A stretch of 64,000 nucleotides of DNA from Linderina pennispora (lineage: Eukaryota; Kickxellomycota; Kickxellomycetes; Kickxellales; Kickxellaceae), in contig NW_024468249.1 in assembly GCF_002104995.1 (NCBI RefSeq), positions 1,364,001-1,428,000 of the forward strand, written 5' to 3'. The stretch's first letter is position 1, and every line of letters begins with the position of its first letter. The notes below the pieces were generated by a model, which ran no database searches, was not told where the DNA came from, and saw nothing but the letters and a program-made list of their open reading frames with translations. The position numbers were made by a program, and so were the translations under genes. Below are positions 1-11,525 of this stretch, piece after piece.

Positions 1-590
1 TACGACATATTCGGGTTCCACCCAAATGTGTACCAGTATGCTGATCTGCTGGGCCAGGCCGGGTTCCGCATAGCAATGCCAGACTTTCTGCACGACAGGC
101 CGTTAACAGTGTCTGATCTTGGCAACAAGGACGTGTTTGCCGACTTTTTGATGACCCGGGCCGGCTGGGCGGTTAACCGCGATGTATTCGTGAAAACCCG
201 CAAGGTGCTCGCAGACGAGGGGATCAAGCAGATCGGCGCAATTGGGTTTTGCTGGGGCGCCAAGCTCGTCATGGGCGCTATCGGCGAGAACCTGGGCATC
301 AGTGCTGGCTGCCTGGTCCACCCGAGTGCGCTAGGTCGCCTGAGGACTTTGAGAATGCAAGGGCACCTATTCTGCTGATCGAGAGCAAGGACGAGAAGGA
401 CTTTTCTGGAGGAATTCGCCCAAGTCAAGCAACGGTTTGAGATGAGCGTACGTGATCGGTACGAGGACATGCACCATGGGTTTGCAGGCAGCGCGCGGCG
501 ACTGGGCGCAGGCCAGCGCAGGCAGACAGAGTCAACCAGGCGATTAAGGGAGACAGTCTCATTCCTAGCGCAGGTGGCTGGGCAATGACT
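1..590 (+). CDS. Dienelactone hydrolase family protein, 5' truncated by the window edge
   Basis: The frame is open from base 1 (reads YDIFGFHPN), so the true start lies outside the window. An alpha/beta-hydrolase of the dienelactone hydrolase family is shown by the nucleophile motif GFCWGAK near 247-270, followed by HPSAL. The Asp-bearing stretch SKDEKDF (about 385-405) and a His in MHHGF (about 470-484) complete the Cys-Asp-His triad expected of the family. The reading frame changes near 333, 411, 486 and 520; each is explained by one or two extra bases. The exact stop is therefore uncertain (about 587-621). The next gene is a closely similar paralog on the same strand, so this is a tandem duplicate. 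Substrate is unknown; fungal members act on lactones and related esters. It could be a pseudogene, but frame breaks of the same kind hit essential genes here. Confidence 0.75.
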
Positions 591-770
591 GAAAAAAGAA
601 AAGCGCCTGGAGAAATTTAGATTCCGATTCAAAAATCCATGAGAAAGCGCCTGGCCCCAGTCCGACGAGACCTGCATTTCTAAGCAATCTCGCTCCTGGC
701 ACGTTCCCCTCCTCCTTCTCTCTTATCTTCCAAGTCTTTTTAACGCATTTTTCTTCTCGCAATATAAGCC

Positions 771-1507
771 ATGTCTTTCCCAAGCGCGTGCTGCAACACT
801 CCGCCTGTCAAGGCCTCGTACACCATCACTGGCGAAAAGGATCCAGCTCGGCAGCATTTCGGCCTATGTCACCGGGCCCTCGACGTCTCCGCGCGGTGTC
901 CTAGGTCAACTACGACATCTTTGGCTACCACGCCAACGTCCTCCAGCTGTGCGACATCCTTGGCACGGCCGGGTTCCGGGTGATTCTTCCCGACATCCTT
1001 GACGGCAAGTATCTGACGGAGGCCGACCTGGGCAAGGAAGGAGTGTTTACGGAGTTTGTGCAGACGCGCGGCAGCTGGCCCGCAGTGCGGCCGTCGTACG
1101 AGCTGGCGCTGAAGTACCTGGAGCAGGGCGGGGCGAGCAAGATCAGCCTTCTGGGGTTCTGCTGGGGCGGCAAGATGGTGATGAATGGGCTCCAGGAGCT
1201 GGCGGGGGTGGCCGGCGGGGCGATCGTGCACCCGGCGATGGTGACGGATGAGGATTTCGCGCAGATCAAGGCGCCGGTGCTGGCGCTGCCGAGCAAGGAC
1301 GAGCCAGACTTTTCCAAGGGCATTGCGCAGGCCAAGGCGCTGGCGTTTGGGGCGCAGTGCGAGCTGGTCAGATTCGACGACATGTTCCACGGGTTCTGCG
1401 GTGCCCGCGGCGACTGGTCGAACGAAACGCAGGCGAAGCGCGCCAATGACGCAATCAAGCTGCTGGTCAAGTTCTTCAATGACGTGTCGACCAGCGCCTC
1501 TCTCTAA
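771..1507 (+). CDS. Dienelactone hydrolase family protein (tandem paralog)
   Basis: The protein starts MSFPSACCNTPPVK at an ATG and ends NDVSTSASL; corrected length is about 245 residues, typical of the family. The nucleophile elbow reads GFCWGGK (about 1155-1175), the acid lies in SKDEPDF (about 1294-1314) and the histidine in MFHGF (about 1382-1396), giving the Cys-Asp-His triad. Frame changes occur near 840 (one extra G after GAAAAG) and near 904 (one extra A in CCTAGGTC); from 980 to the stop the frame is intact. It lies 180 bp downstream of its paralog with the same orientation. Its stop is only 35 bp from the stop of the convergent SmG gene. Cytosolic hydrolase by inference, since no signal peptide is seen; the substrate cannot be told from sequence. 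Confidence 0.87.
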
Positions 1508-1542
1508 GCATTTATTCGATGGTATTAATTTGGAAAGCCATT

Positions 1543-1776
1543 TTAGTAAAGCGGTTCCAGAGCCTCCATTGATACGATGCTGTTGCCGCGGATGACGACC
1601 TTGCCAAGGGGCTCGCGTGTCTCCTCGGAGATCTCCTCGAAGGCATCGTCCAGGTGGACATTCATGAAGGCATCGTAGCCGCGCAGGACGCCTGTGACCG
1701 AGCGTTTGGCGTTGAGCTGCAGAAGCAGGCGCTTGTCCATGTATTTTTTGAGCTCGGGAGCAATAGCCTTGACCAT
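1543..1776 (-). CDS. SMX2: Small nuclear ribonucleoprotein SmG
   Basis: A complete 77-residue Sm protein, the normal length for SmG, read from the ATG at 1774-1776. Sm1 motif residues are visible in PELKKYMDKRLLLQLN and VTGVLRGYDAFMNVHLDD; the Sm2 motif is VVIRGNSIVSMEALE, which matches SmG rather than other Sm or LSm proteins. It belongs to the heptameric ring of the spliceosomal U1, U2, U4 and U5 snRNPs. The frame can be extended upstream to 2079, but that part has no Sm similarity and the ATG chosen gives the family length. The gene is convergent with the dienelactone hydrolase and divergent from gluconokinase. Confidence 0.94.
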   Translation of the reverse strand: MVKAIAPELKKYMDKRLLLQLNAKRSVTGVLRGYDAFMNVHLDDAFEEISEETREPLGKVVIRGNSIVSMEALEPLY

Positions 1777-2354
1777 GGGTGGTGTGAAGAGTAGTGTAGT
1801 GCGAGGAGAGTAGTGGCCCGTTCTATTTTTTGCGGGAGGGGGAAGAATCATCGCGATTTCAAAATAAGCCAGGTGCAGCACTGCATGTACGTTATGGGCA
1901 CCAAACGTGACACAGAAGAGCGGTTTCATGTTTGGATTCATTTTGACGGCAGCTGCGAATGCGGAATTGCTGTGTGCTCGACGGTGACGTGGGGGGGGAA
2001 GGTGGACCGAGCGCATGCATTGTACCCGGGTCTTGGAGCGGTGGGAAAGGCGGGCTCGGAGAATGCCAGCAAGCGTCACCAGAAGGGATGGGATGGTCAG
2101 TGGGATTCACAGGCAGACCAGAAAGAAAGAGATTGCTCTCACACCATTCCGTGATGCGCCACCAATGAAATCAAAGGTCACAGCCCAGTGGCGGGCAGGG
2201 TGTGAATGCGCTCTGTGCGCTCCAGGCAGGGTATAAAAGCAAGGGTGGCCAGACCTCCCATGGCCTACGCCTTTCTTAAACAAAAAGGCTAAAGAGTGGT
2301 TCACTATTCCAAAGGACTTTTCTCTTCCAACACTCCTGATTTCTAGTTAGCGCG
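1777..2354. other. Divergent intergenic region between SmG and gluconokinase
   Basis: About 580 bp separate the two start codons. No conserved protein is seen; the open frames here are short and have no family signature. It contains the TATA box of the gluconokinase gene and presumably the SmG promoter. Confidence 0.6.
2232..2239 (+). promoter_or_regulatory. TATA box of the gluconokinase gene
   Basis: A perfect TATAAAAG lies 116 bp upstream of the gluconokinase ATG at 2355. The spacing fits a fungal TATA promoter with a leader of roughly 80 nt. Confidence 0.7.
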
Positions 2355-3006
2355 ATGCTTGTCCCAGAGTCTCATAGCGTGTACCCAGTGCGTGCAGTAG
2401 TTGTCATGGGCGTCAGCGGCTGTGGCAAGAGCACGATCGGGCGGGATTTGGCGGCAGAGCTCGGCGACGTGCCGTTCATTGATGCGGATTCGCTGCACCC
2501 GCAGGCCAACATTAGCAAAATGGCCCGGGGCGAGCCGCTGGTGGACAGCGACCGGTGGCCGTGGCTGAGCGCGGTCCGGGCGCGGATCGAGAAGGAGGCC
2601 GAGGGTCTGCTGTCGGGCCATGACAAGTCGCTGAGGCGGGTGCGGCGGATCGTCAACGACCGTAGCGGCAGCGACCAGGTGTCGCGCATGTACGTGGTGT
2701 GCGCGTGCTCGTCCTTTGCGCCGCAGCTACAGGGAGTTTTTGTCGCGCAGCGACGAGGACCGGGTGACGCACGACACGGTGTTTGTGCATATCGATGTGC
2801 CCAAGCAGGAGCTGGAGAGGCGGCTGAAGGAGCGCACCGAGCACTTCTTCGATCCGAGGCTGCTGGATTCGCAGCTCGAGACGCTCGAGGTGCCGGATCC
2901 GACCAGGGAGGCGTCGATTGTTCTGTATGGAAACGTGTCGGAGCGCGAGGTGGCCCATGCGGCGTACATGAGCGTGCGCAACTTTGTCACCAAGAACTCG
3001 CTTTAA
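2355..3006 (+). CDS. Gluconokinase
   Basis: ATP-dependent phosphorylation of D-gluconate to 6-phosphogluconate, feeding the pentose phosphate pathway. The P-loop is GVSGCGKST at about residues 19-27. The substrate-side signature [19 protein letters not shown] and the DRWPWL block follow, all characteristic of GntK-type kinases. The frame breaks once near 2715, where one extra T changes [11 protein letters not shown] into another frame; reading resumes and ends FVTKNSL at 3006, giving about 216 residues. The stretch between the DRWPWL helix and the CACSS strand is somewhat longer and more basic than in bacterial enzymes and may hold another indel. Stop codons of this gene and the convergent NMA111 are only about 25 bp apart. 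Confidence 0.88.
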
Positions 3007-3030
3007 TAGAAAAGTCATTTTTGAAGAAAA

Positions 3031-6000
3031 CTAAATCGCAAACTCGGCCCTCCAGTTGCTGGCGGCAGTGGGGTCGCGCAGCAGCTGCCATGGTGGCCAG
3101 TAGTGGATTGTCGACGCGCAGGCTCAGGACGCGGGTGATCTCGTTCCTGTTGACGACGGTGACTCTCACGTACCGGCCATTGGCAGCGGCACAGTCCAGG
3201 CTCAGATCCTTGATGATGCGGATGAACGTGTCGAATGTCGTTGACGGGCGTGTTTTCAATCTCGGTGATCCACATGCCTGGCTTGAGCCCGTAGCAGTTG
3301 GCCGGCGACCCATACAGGGTGCACGACACATAGACGTTGGATGGCAGGCGCCTGATCTGCTCCTGCACCGCCCTGTACGGGGTCTGCACGAGGGCGCCCG
3401 CCCAATGCACGACCCTCTGCGTCTCCATGCCGTCCAGTCTGGTGGTGGGCACGTGCAGCTCGGACCTCCTTGCCATCGCGGAGCACCACCAGGTCGACGC
3501 TCTCGGCATCATGGATGACTGCGATGTTCCGCGACGTTGCGCACCGGCTTGCCGTTCATCTCCAGCAGAACATCGCCGGTTCTCAGAAGCCGGGCGGCCG
3601 GCGATTCGCTGGCCAGCAGGCCAAGCACATACAGCAGGCGGGGCGAATCGCTCTGCGTCTGCTCGACGCTGCGGATGCGCTCGGCGCTCAGGCCCAGGGT
3701 GCGTGCGGCGGCCAGGCGAACAGTCCACAGCTCAACGTCCAGCGAGCGGATATCCGGCAGCTGGCCATTGCGCATGGCGTCGAGCGTGGGCTTGAGCAGC
3801 GACACGTCCAGGCCGGTCATGGAGCTGGTGTCCTTGTGGCTGGTGTCCTGCGACGACACATTGGTCCACAGCCCCAATGCCCGGCCGCTGCCATCGCAGA
3901 GAACGCCGCCCTGCGATGACGGCTGGTCGTTGAGCTTGACGCCCTCGACGTTCATGCAGCGGAACCTGGGCGGCAGGCATTCGCGCGTGCTGACCATGGA
4001 CCGGGCGGAAATCTCCGTCCTGCGCACCACCGGCGTGTGCTCGCTGCTGATGCCCACCAGGAATACCGAGTCGCCCTGCACCAGATGGCGCTGCCCCGAG
4101 TAGTACTCGGGGTGGAACTCCAGGTCCCGCACGGGCGTGTCGCCAATCTGCGTCGGATCGTACTGCACCACAGGCGAAAGTTATACACGGGATGCAGAAA
4201 CGCGACCTTGCCGGTGAGCACAATGGAGTTGGCAATGGTGATGTGCACGTCGCCCACACCTATGGGCACTGTGTCGCGGTCGCACACGATCAGACCCAGC
4301 GTCTTGTCAACTATGAAGCCGGGGCCCACGTAATGCGTGCTCTTCATGCCATCGACCAGATACGGAATGTGGAAGTCCAGATGCACAATGCTGGGCCATA
4401 CCGAGTCGGCTGGCGCCAGGGTCCCGGGCAAGGTCGCCAGCGACGCGGTCTGCGGCTCCACGTCCGACGGCTGCAGCGGCGACGGCAGCTCCGTGTACTG
4501 CCAGTGGCCGGCCATGTCGCGCCGGGCCAGGCGCATCGCGTGCCAGTGCGTCGACACATTCATGATCATGACCTTTTGCTTGTACGGCTGGTCCAGCGCA
4601 AAGAACCGCACCGCCACGCGCGTCCCCTGCCTGAGCCTTGCAAACGGCTGCGGCGAACGCCCTGATGTCGGGCGTTGGCATGTTGTCGATGCTCAGGATC
4701 ACGGAGCCGCGCCAGAGATTGGCCGAGTTCATCACGTGGCCGCTGCTGGCCACATACACGCCCTTGGCCGGAATGCCCGTAGCTGCGGGCTATCTGGTAC
4801 GACACGTCGTTGACCACCCCGCCGCCCACCTCCACCAGGCTGCTGGGCGAGATCCCGTGCATGTCTGCCACGCCGCAGCTTGGCATCGTATGCCTTGGTG
4901 CCACGCCATACCGACACAGTGATGTCCTTGCCGACGCTGCTGTCGGTGGCCTCCTCTAGCCCAACAAAGTCTATGGTAGGCACGCCGTTTATTGCCACCA
5001 CAATGTCGCCTGCATGCAGACTGCCGTCGGCTGGGCCCTTGGGGAGGACGGTCTTGACCGCCAGCATGCCCTGCGACATCGGGTACGTCTCGCGCATCTT
5101 GGCCTCGATGGCCATGTCCAGCCCCAGCCGCCGCAGCTCGTCGTACGGCAGATACTCGAGCTCGCTCTGGATTGTAGCCGCGCGGTACCGGATCCCCGGA
5201 CCGCACCAGATTCAGAGCCCGGACGATGCGGTCCAGCGGCAAGTAGAAGGATGAGGCAGCCTTGCTTGATCCGCCAGCATTCAGAGCCACCGCCGTCGCC
5301 GTAGATGTCGAGCACCGGCGACCCCGACGACCCGCCGCTGGTGCCGGACGCTGCCTGCAGATAGAAGGTGTTGAAGTCGTTGTACTCGCCGACGCCGTAC
5401 TCGGGCGCCGTGCGGTCGAGCCTGGCCAGGGTGCCGGCCAAAATCGACAGCTTTTCCCCGGCATCGTTGCCGACCACCCGGATCTCCATGCCGATCTTGG
5501 CCTTGTGCGGGGCCAGCTTGATCGACTCGAGCGCCATGAACTTTAGCTTCTTTGGGTCGAATCTGAAGAACCCGAAATCGTGCACCGGGTCGCGGTACAC
5601 CGGCTCCAGCTCCACCTCCTCGTAGTTGACAAACACCGCCTGGGCCACAATCGGCGCTGGGTTGACTACGTGGCGGTTCGACAGAATCAGCCCATGCTCG
5701 GCATCCACCACAAACCCGGTGGCCGTGTACGTGCCGCTGGTCTCGGTGTCGAAGGACCGCACGCACTGCGCCTTGATCGACACAATCGACTTGATCGCCC
5801 TCTCCAGCGTCGGCTCCCAGCTGGCCTGTCGCCGTAACCTCCATCTGCTCCAGCTGCGCATCATCCACCCCCTCCCACTCGGGGCACTCGAATGGCGTGT
5901 CGGTTACTGTCGGCTGGCTCATGATGTTTGGCGGGTAAAACACCGCCATCAGGTCTGCATACGCCAGGCTGCGGCGCCGCGCGGGCACCCCGAGCTCCGC

Positions 6001-6243
6001 GTACGTGCGCGATTGCCGCCGCCCCAGCTTGAGCTCGCCGCCCAGCGGTGCTGCCTCAGGGATGCTGAGCCGCCGCGCTGCCTTGGCGAAGGCGTCGCTT
6101 GTGCCCTTGTTTGTGCCCGATTGGCTGTGCGTGCGTGGCCGCGCGCGCGTGGCCCGCAGCGATCCGCTGCCATCTGTGCTGCTGACTGCCCGCCGGTGCG
6201 TGGCTGCCGAGCTCGTAGAGTCTTGTATTCTGTTGTCTCCCAT
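3031..6243 (-). CDS. NMA111: Nma111/Ynm3-type nuclear HtrA serine protease
   Basis: A HtrA-family protease of the large fungal Nma111 type, about 1,060 residues after frame correction, with a degenerate duplicated protease half and PDZ domains. The catalytic triad is visible: His in LSNRHVV, Asp in DPVHDFGFF, Ser in [11 protein letters not shown]. The PDZ region includes [20 protein letters not shown] and later [21 protein letters not shown]. The second, non-catalytic protease half begins near [23 protein letters not shown] basic Ser/Arg-rich N-terminus precedes the first domain. The family acts in the nucleus in protein quality control and apoptosis-like death. About ten frame breaks are present (near 5830, 5280, 5180, 4880, 4780, 4640, 4180, 3520, 3470, 3250 and 3105), mostly single extra bases. 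The C-terminus after correction reads SNWRAEFAI with the stop at 3031-3033. Confidence 0.93.
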
Positions 6244-6478
6244 GTAGCTTTTTTTTTAAATAATCGATAGAGGAAAAAGAGTGCGGGGCTTGAACTAAGA
6301 GAGGGGGGGGGAAAAGCGAGCAAACAGTCGCGATAAAAAAACGGAGGTACAAGAAAAAATTACAGTCCATTCACAAATGCGCTCTCGCCTTGTCCTCCCG
6401 TTCTCAATGTTGTACTCCTTGACAGTAGGGAAAAAAGCACCAGTAGGTTCTAAGAGTGACGTCGCCTCCCCCACTTGC

Positions 6479-7383
6479 TCATTCGCAGAACCCGTTCTTG
6501 GCCCAGAACCCGTCCTGCATCGCCCCTGCAAACACCTCGATCCGGCCACCCGTTCCGACACAATGCACGTCCTGCACCTGCATCTCCATCAAATATGCAT
6601 AAAGCCTGTCGTAATGCATTGCCACGTCGCTGCCGCCATGGCTGTCATCCGACAATGTGATCCTGCCACGTCTCGCCAAAATCTCCCGCAGCAGATCCCT
6701 CTGCGGGATACGCGTCCCTTAGGCCCTTCTTCCATGCCCGCGAATTCACCTCCACCACGCCGCCATACGACACAATGTACTCGATATTGCGCACCGCCAG
6801 CCTTCTCACCGCCTCATCTGCCAGCAGCGGGTCGGGCTGGTCGCGAGGATGGAAAATACGAACCAAGTCAAAGTGCCCAACCACTGTCGGCTGTAGAGCC
6901 TGCAGCATCTGGTACTGCAGCTCAAAATACCGCCTAAACACTGCCGTGCGATCGCCGTTGTATTTGGCCACAATCTGCTCGTACATCTCCCTGGCTAAAG
7001 TCCATTGGGATCTCGTCGATGTGGTGCACTGATCCGACAATGTAGTCGAGCCCGAATTCCTCCTGCACTTGCTTGGCCCTGTCCATATCTAGCTGCGTAA
7101 TGTACTCGGTTTCGCAGCCAATTACGATTTTAATCCTGTCCTGGTATTTTGTCTGCAGTCGTTTTGGCTTCTGCGACGTATGCGGAAAAGGTTGTCTCAA
7201 GGTCTTCAGGCGTTAGCCCGGATTCCTCTGGATACAGGATCCTGGGGACGACACCGCGGAATATGCTCTGTGAGGCCGATGGTGTGCATGCCCTTGCCAA
7301 CTTGCTGCCTGGATTGTGTCCTCCAGCAGCCCATAGGCATGCTTGCAGAACTGTCCAGAGTGCGTGTGGAATGTAAACGGCAT
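6479..7383 (-). CDS. HIS2: Histidinol-phosphatase (PHP family)
   Basis: Hydrolyses L-histidinol phosphate in histidine biosynthesis. The ATG at 7381-7383 begins MPFTFHTHSGQFCKHAYG, with the metal-binding HTH pair of the PHP domain at the extreme N-terminus. GLTEHIPRC, CETEYI and the signature GSVHHIDEIPMDFS follow, as in yeast His2. The C-terminal part includes FDLVRIF, VEVNSRAWKKGL and DDSHGGSDV, the last a metal-site motif of the family. About 300 residues after correction of single-base breaks near 7290, 7150, 6995 and 6700. It lies in tandem with NMA111, whose ATG is 235 bp downstream of this stop. Confidence 0.91.
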
Positions 7384-9241
7384 TATGTGAAAAAGAGTAT
7401 GAAGGGGATGTAGTGCTACGGACTGTGGAGAGATAAAAAGCAGCTAGCTGTCAAATGCCACCATCTGGCGGATGTCGATCTGCTATGGCTCCGCTCTAAT
7501 GCGTCATTACAGCTCCCAATTGTTGTTCTAGCATGGATATGGCCTACTCAATCAATCAGCTTTCCCAGATCAGTAACCTGGCAGATTTGCTAGCGTACGA
7601 GTCCAGAAAACTGTTCTTGGCTGAAACTCGCATGCGGCTTGATGTTCGGTAATAGAGACCTTGTTTACTGGACGAGCAGCAGATTCTTGTTTTTTTTTTT
7701 TGAATATGTCATTCTTTCCAGATATCCTATGCAAAACCTCGGTGAGTTCAGTATTTGGATTAAATATAGTACTAGGGTACAGCTCGTTCTGTAGAGAAAG
7801 CCCCTTGATACATATTTGTCCATTAATACCTTTTTGTTCTATAACACCCATCTGAGTTTGTAATTTTATACCACTTACTTCAAATCAATAGTTGTAGAGG
7901 AGAAGCATATTGCAAGGGATGCTGTAGTCGATATACAAGATGACCTGCAGTTAAACCCCCTAGAGAGCTGGTAGATATATTACCATATCCCTATAATTAT
8001 ACAGCTAATACATAATTCAGATTTGTTCTATCATTTTTGTCTCAGCTCCTAACTCAGTACTACATATATCTTAGATACATTCTCTCTAGTGGTTTATAAA
8101 GTCCTAGCCAAATGAGGTAAAGGTTGAGGATATTGCCATACTATACTAAGAAGACTATCTACTCTTACTCTATAGCAATGTATCCTACATTTTGGGGTTC
8201 AGTAGTTTTTGTATATTCTGGACATATAATTGTATTATAAATATATCTAGGTCACTTAACTATAGGACATAGCTGCCATTTATATACAATTATATACTTG
8301 GCTGCATATTAGAATATATATTGAGTTAAATATATACTATCAATTATTCACTAGAAAAGTAGCTAGTACTCTGTGTATAGTTATATGAATTGGTCTATTA
8401 TATTACCAAGTTATAGCAGTTATATGCATTATTTGCTTTATACTTCCTTTATAACACCTGTTCTATAAATAAGATTTATAAGGACTTAATGGCCACCTAT
8501 ACTTATTATAATAATACTAAATATACCTATCACAATACATACAAGCGCTACTTGAATTGACCTAATCTGTGATATTATCATTATACTGTCATTGTATTGA
8601 ATCCTTAGAACCTTTTGCTACTGTGATACTTTGATAAGAATAGCCTGTTGATCTAATATGAATATTCAATATAAGTGTTCTGTGATGCATGATTTCACTC
8701 TTAGAATGCTAGTGTATTGACCTATGAGCTGCTAGTAAGCCTTCTACTAATTGCTGAGCCTTCTTATCATCTAGCGGCTGCATACTGCATGATGGATATA
8801 TGTGTAAATGTCCAAAGGAGTAAATCTATAGTTGGTAGGATACCCAGATGATACAAAGTTTTGCAGGATGATAACACTAAGGAGTGAGCCAATTTGTAGC
8901 AATAAGAAGCGCATGCCCTTTCTCCACTGATGTAGCTGTGGAGTACCACGAATAATCTTATAGTTTCGCCTCCGACTGTCAATTCCAGCTACTCATACAG
9001 AGGCATAATTGAGATTATAATAAGTGATACAAAATCGAGCTTGCATGTACATTATACTGCTGATCTGGCGCTTGTCTCCATGTTATTTTAACTCAACCAC
9101 ACTTTCCCAGTCAGTTTAATGTCTCAGTTTCATGGTTCACTCACCTGCTACGGTTGTCAGGCTCCTACGATATCTGAGCGTTTACTTTACAAGAATTTAT
9201 TATGCAGCGTGTTAAACGTACATATCATTACTGGATTCAAT

Positions 9242-9340
9242 TCATTTGCTTCCACCCTGTCGCTTGCTCTTTACAGTCTCGATAAACTTGTTGATGATAT
9301 AGTCGGCTTCCTCCTGTGTGAAATGCACCCTGTCGTCCAT
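9242..9340 (-). CDS. Short ORF, possible gene fragment
   Basis: A 32-residue frame beginning MDDRVHFTQEEADYII. The FTQEEADYII stretch is faintly like the start of a Myb/SANT helix, but the frame stops at once. It could be the first exon of a gene or a relic in the AT-rich island. Weak evidence only. Confidence 0.2.
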   Translation of the reverse strand: MDDRVHFTQEEADYIINKFIETVKSKRQGGSK

Positions 9341-10463
9341 GTTATGTATCTGGTGATGGTATCGTTTACATAGCAATTATGTGAGGCCAAGTTCCAAAAA
9401 TGAAGAAAATGAGCGGGCACATGCTGCAAGCTGGTCGAAAAATTATATAGCTTCCAATAATTGCTTGGGTGAAATGGGTAAAGTTGCAGGTGTGCTGATC
9501 ACCTGCTCCAATTCATGACGCATGTCTCCTAGTCCCACTGATCTTTATTTTATTCTCCTGGGCCTGTTTTCAATTTCATAATAAATGAATGGATCGTGAA
9601 TAAAACGCATAACTAGACCCACAGAGGGCTATAATAATAACATAAGCAGACGCCAAAATAAAAGCGATCTGGAGACTGCACACACCACTGAAGAATCCCC
9701 TTTCTGCTGGCTGTGATGAGCACAAAGGACAACAACTCACATCGCCATTATCGATGGCCTGGATGGTTTGACAATAATCGCTCTAGTTTTTACTTTGTCA
9801 TCATGCCGTGACAATCACAGCAGATTAGATTGCTATAGTACACATTATTTGTATAGAAACAATCCAAATATCAATTGAACTAGCTAGTACCACCACATAA
9901 CCACAGATGGCTCAGTCAGAAGCACTGTTCCTTGTAGAGAAAAGTTCGTAGAAAGCTCCTGGCTGGCCCGCTGTCGGAACGATTAATTGGAGATGTGTAT
10001 GGACACAGGGGTTGTCATGGACCAGTAGCGATTTACGATGATAGTAGCAAAGCGTGGCATGATAAAAAAAACCTGATTATGTGTAGTGGAGTGCAACGTT
10101 CTAAAGGGGTATATAATTCATATGTTAAGGTTGATAGCAATTGACTCGAACTTGGATACATATTGAAAATGCCAAGGATTATATAACTTCAAGAGAGATA
10201 TCTAATGACAGCACCTGTACTTTGTCTGTTTGACTCACATTCCATTATTGTACCTGGTCAATGGCAGTGGAGGATCTCTTGCGATAAAGTAATCAGCATA
10301 TTTGAACTTGGATCTCCTTTATCACTGATCTTTTCTGTGCAAAGAAGTAACTAATGTCGCTGCAAGTTGAATATGAGAAGTGATACAGTTGTGATGCGAA
10401 TCAGTGCCGAAATCATCATCTTTGGTTGGTCTGCTGCGAGTACAAGGGCAGTTTATTAGCTAT

Positions 10464-10676
10464 CTATTTTGCAGGTTTCAATCCTAGGCCAGTCGTACCT
10501 GGTGGAGGTACCTTAGGGACGCTCGGCAACCACCTTGGATGCTTTACTGCATTTCGACGGAACTCCTCGGTCGGACCAGTATCCTTAGGAAGAATCGATT
10601 TCTTTGGTGGCATACTGATGGCTGCTTTTACGTATCGGATTTTGTCGGTCAGCAAATGGAGTATAGTCACAAACAT
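10464..10676 (-). CDS. Hypothetical small ORF (70 residues)
   Basis: An ATG-initiated frame in the AT-rich island. Its second half is proline- and basic-rich (MPPKKSILPKDTGPTEEF followed by RRNAVKHPRWLP and PPPGTTGLGLKPAK) and looks more protein-like than its surroundings. No family is recognised, no TATA box is seen on this strand, and the frame ends without a domain. It may be part of a decayed gene. Confidence 0.25.
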   Translation of the reverse strand: MFVTILHLLTDKIRYVKAAISMPPKKSILPKDTGPTEEFRRNAVKHPRWLPSVPKVPPPGTTGLGLKPAK

Positions 10677-11084
10677 ATGGAATCAAGTATATGGCAGCCA
10701 AAACAGAGGATATAAATAGGCAACAGAATATCATATCTCACAGCATACTACAATAAGTACTCTTGTTTCGTTGATCGTCTATCACATAAATGCTATTTGT
10801 GAACCGTAAAAGCATCCTCTACACAAACCTCAGGTTATATTTCACTAATCAATGTCACTTTAATAGCAGCAATGGTCCTGAAAGTATTCTTATGCATTCC
10901 TTTGTTGTTCTATGACAGCTTATAGTCACCTAAACCTGCCTGACACTTGGCAGCGATTCTCAATGACTCTCTATTTTAGCAGCCCTACTGACATGAACGA
11001 AAAGAGTAAAAAACAATGTTTCAAGTATACCTAAAGTCTGCTACTATCTACTCGCTTGAAAGTTGGCATCTGTCAATTGTGTCT

Positions 11085-11525
11085 CTATCCATAGTAGATT
11101 CTATACTGAGCGTCTAGCCTTGCCTCCCGCGATTGCCTGCTTCCCGTTCCCTGCAGCATGTGTGGCTCGTGGAAAGCCTGTCTTGGGCGTGGGTTATAGT
11201 TTTGATCATTTTCAGCATCCTGCAATGTCTGGTGCCTCACATCTTGCAACTGGCTGTTTAGCTGCTCAAACTCGGGTGGGAACTTGATTGGCAACTTTCT
11301 CTGAATCCACTCTCGAAAGAGCGGCTCCAGATCAAAGATGATATAGGCCATCTCCTTGGCAGCTTCTGACGGGTTTCTTGCAGACAAGTCTAGGAGCCGG
11401 GCAAACGTCTCAATGGAGGAGACAGGGCGTCTCCTTGTAGCACTGGACCGTATATAGTCGCCTATTATGTCCTCGTTGTGAGGCAAACGAGGCGTGTTGT
11501 AAGGGCTGCTGGTGTCTTGTGGCAT
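11085..11525 (-). CDS. Hypothetical protein, single intact gene inside the AT-rich island
   Basis: A 146-residue ATG-initiated frame with codon use closer to the flanking genes than to the island. I recognise no family. It begins MPQDTSSPYNTPRLPHNED, then has a mainly helical middle (SSIETFARLLDLSARNPSEA, then EPLFREWIQRKLPI) and a polar, Gln/Arg-rich tail ending AQYRIYYG. No signal peptide or membrane segment is visible. A TATA box lies 77 bp upstream of the ATG on the same strand, which supports a real transcription unit. It could be a lineage-specific gene or a surviving fragment of a mobile element. Confidence 0.5.
   Translation of the reverse strand: MPQDTSSPYNTPRLPHNEDIIGDYIRSSATRRRPVSSIETFARLLDLSARNPSEAAKEMAYIIFDLEPLFREWIQRKLPIKFPPEFEQLNSQLQDVRHQTLQDAENDQNYNPRPRQAFHEPHMLQGTGSRQSREARLDAQYRIYYG

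Larger units (their letters stand above)
7384..11084. other. AT-rich, nearly gene-free island (left part)
   Basis: From about 7.45 kb the base composition switches abruptly from GC-rich coding DNA to strongly AT-rich sequence with many TATA/ATAT runs (most extreme about 7.7-8.6 kb). No reading frame longer than about 100 codons exists and none carries a recognised domain. Two small frames are listed separately at low confidence. A plus-strand TATAAATAG lies at 10710-10718 without a convincing gene downstream. Possible explanations are decayed transposons, a heterochromatic island or a centromere-like region; sequence alone does not decide. Confidence 0.6.

Noticed and set aside
1777-2079. N-terminal extension of SmG from an upstream frame
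   Set aside because: The added 100 residues have no Sm similarity, and the internal ATG gives the normal 77-residue length.
10470-10500. GGTTTCAATCC segment resembling a tRNA B box
   Set aside because: It has one base too many for the B-box consensus and no A box or cloverleaf partner at the proper distance.
10710-10720. TATAAATAG on the plus strand as the promoter of a gene or LTR
   Set aside because: Only a 42-codon frame follows and no TG/CA-bounded terminal repeat could be matched by eye.
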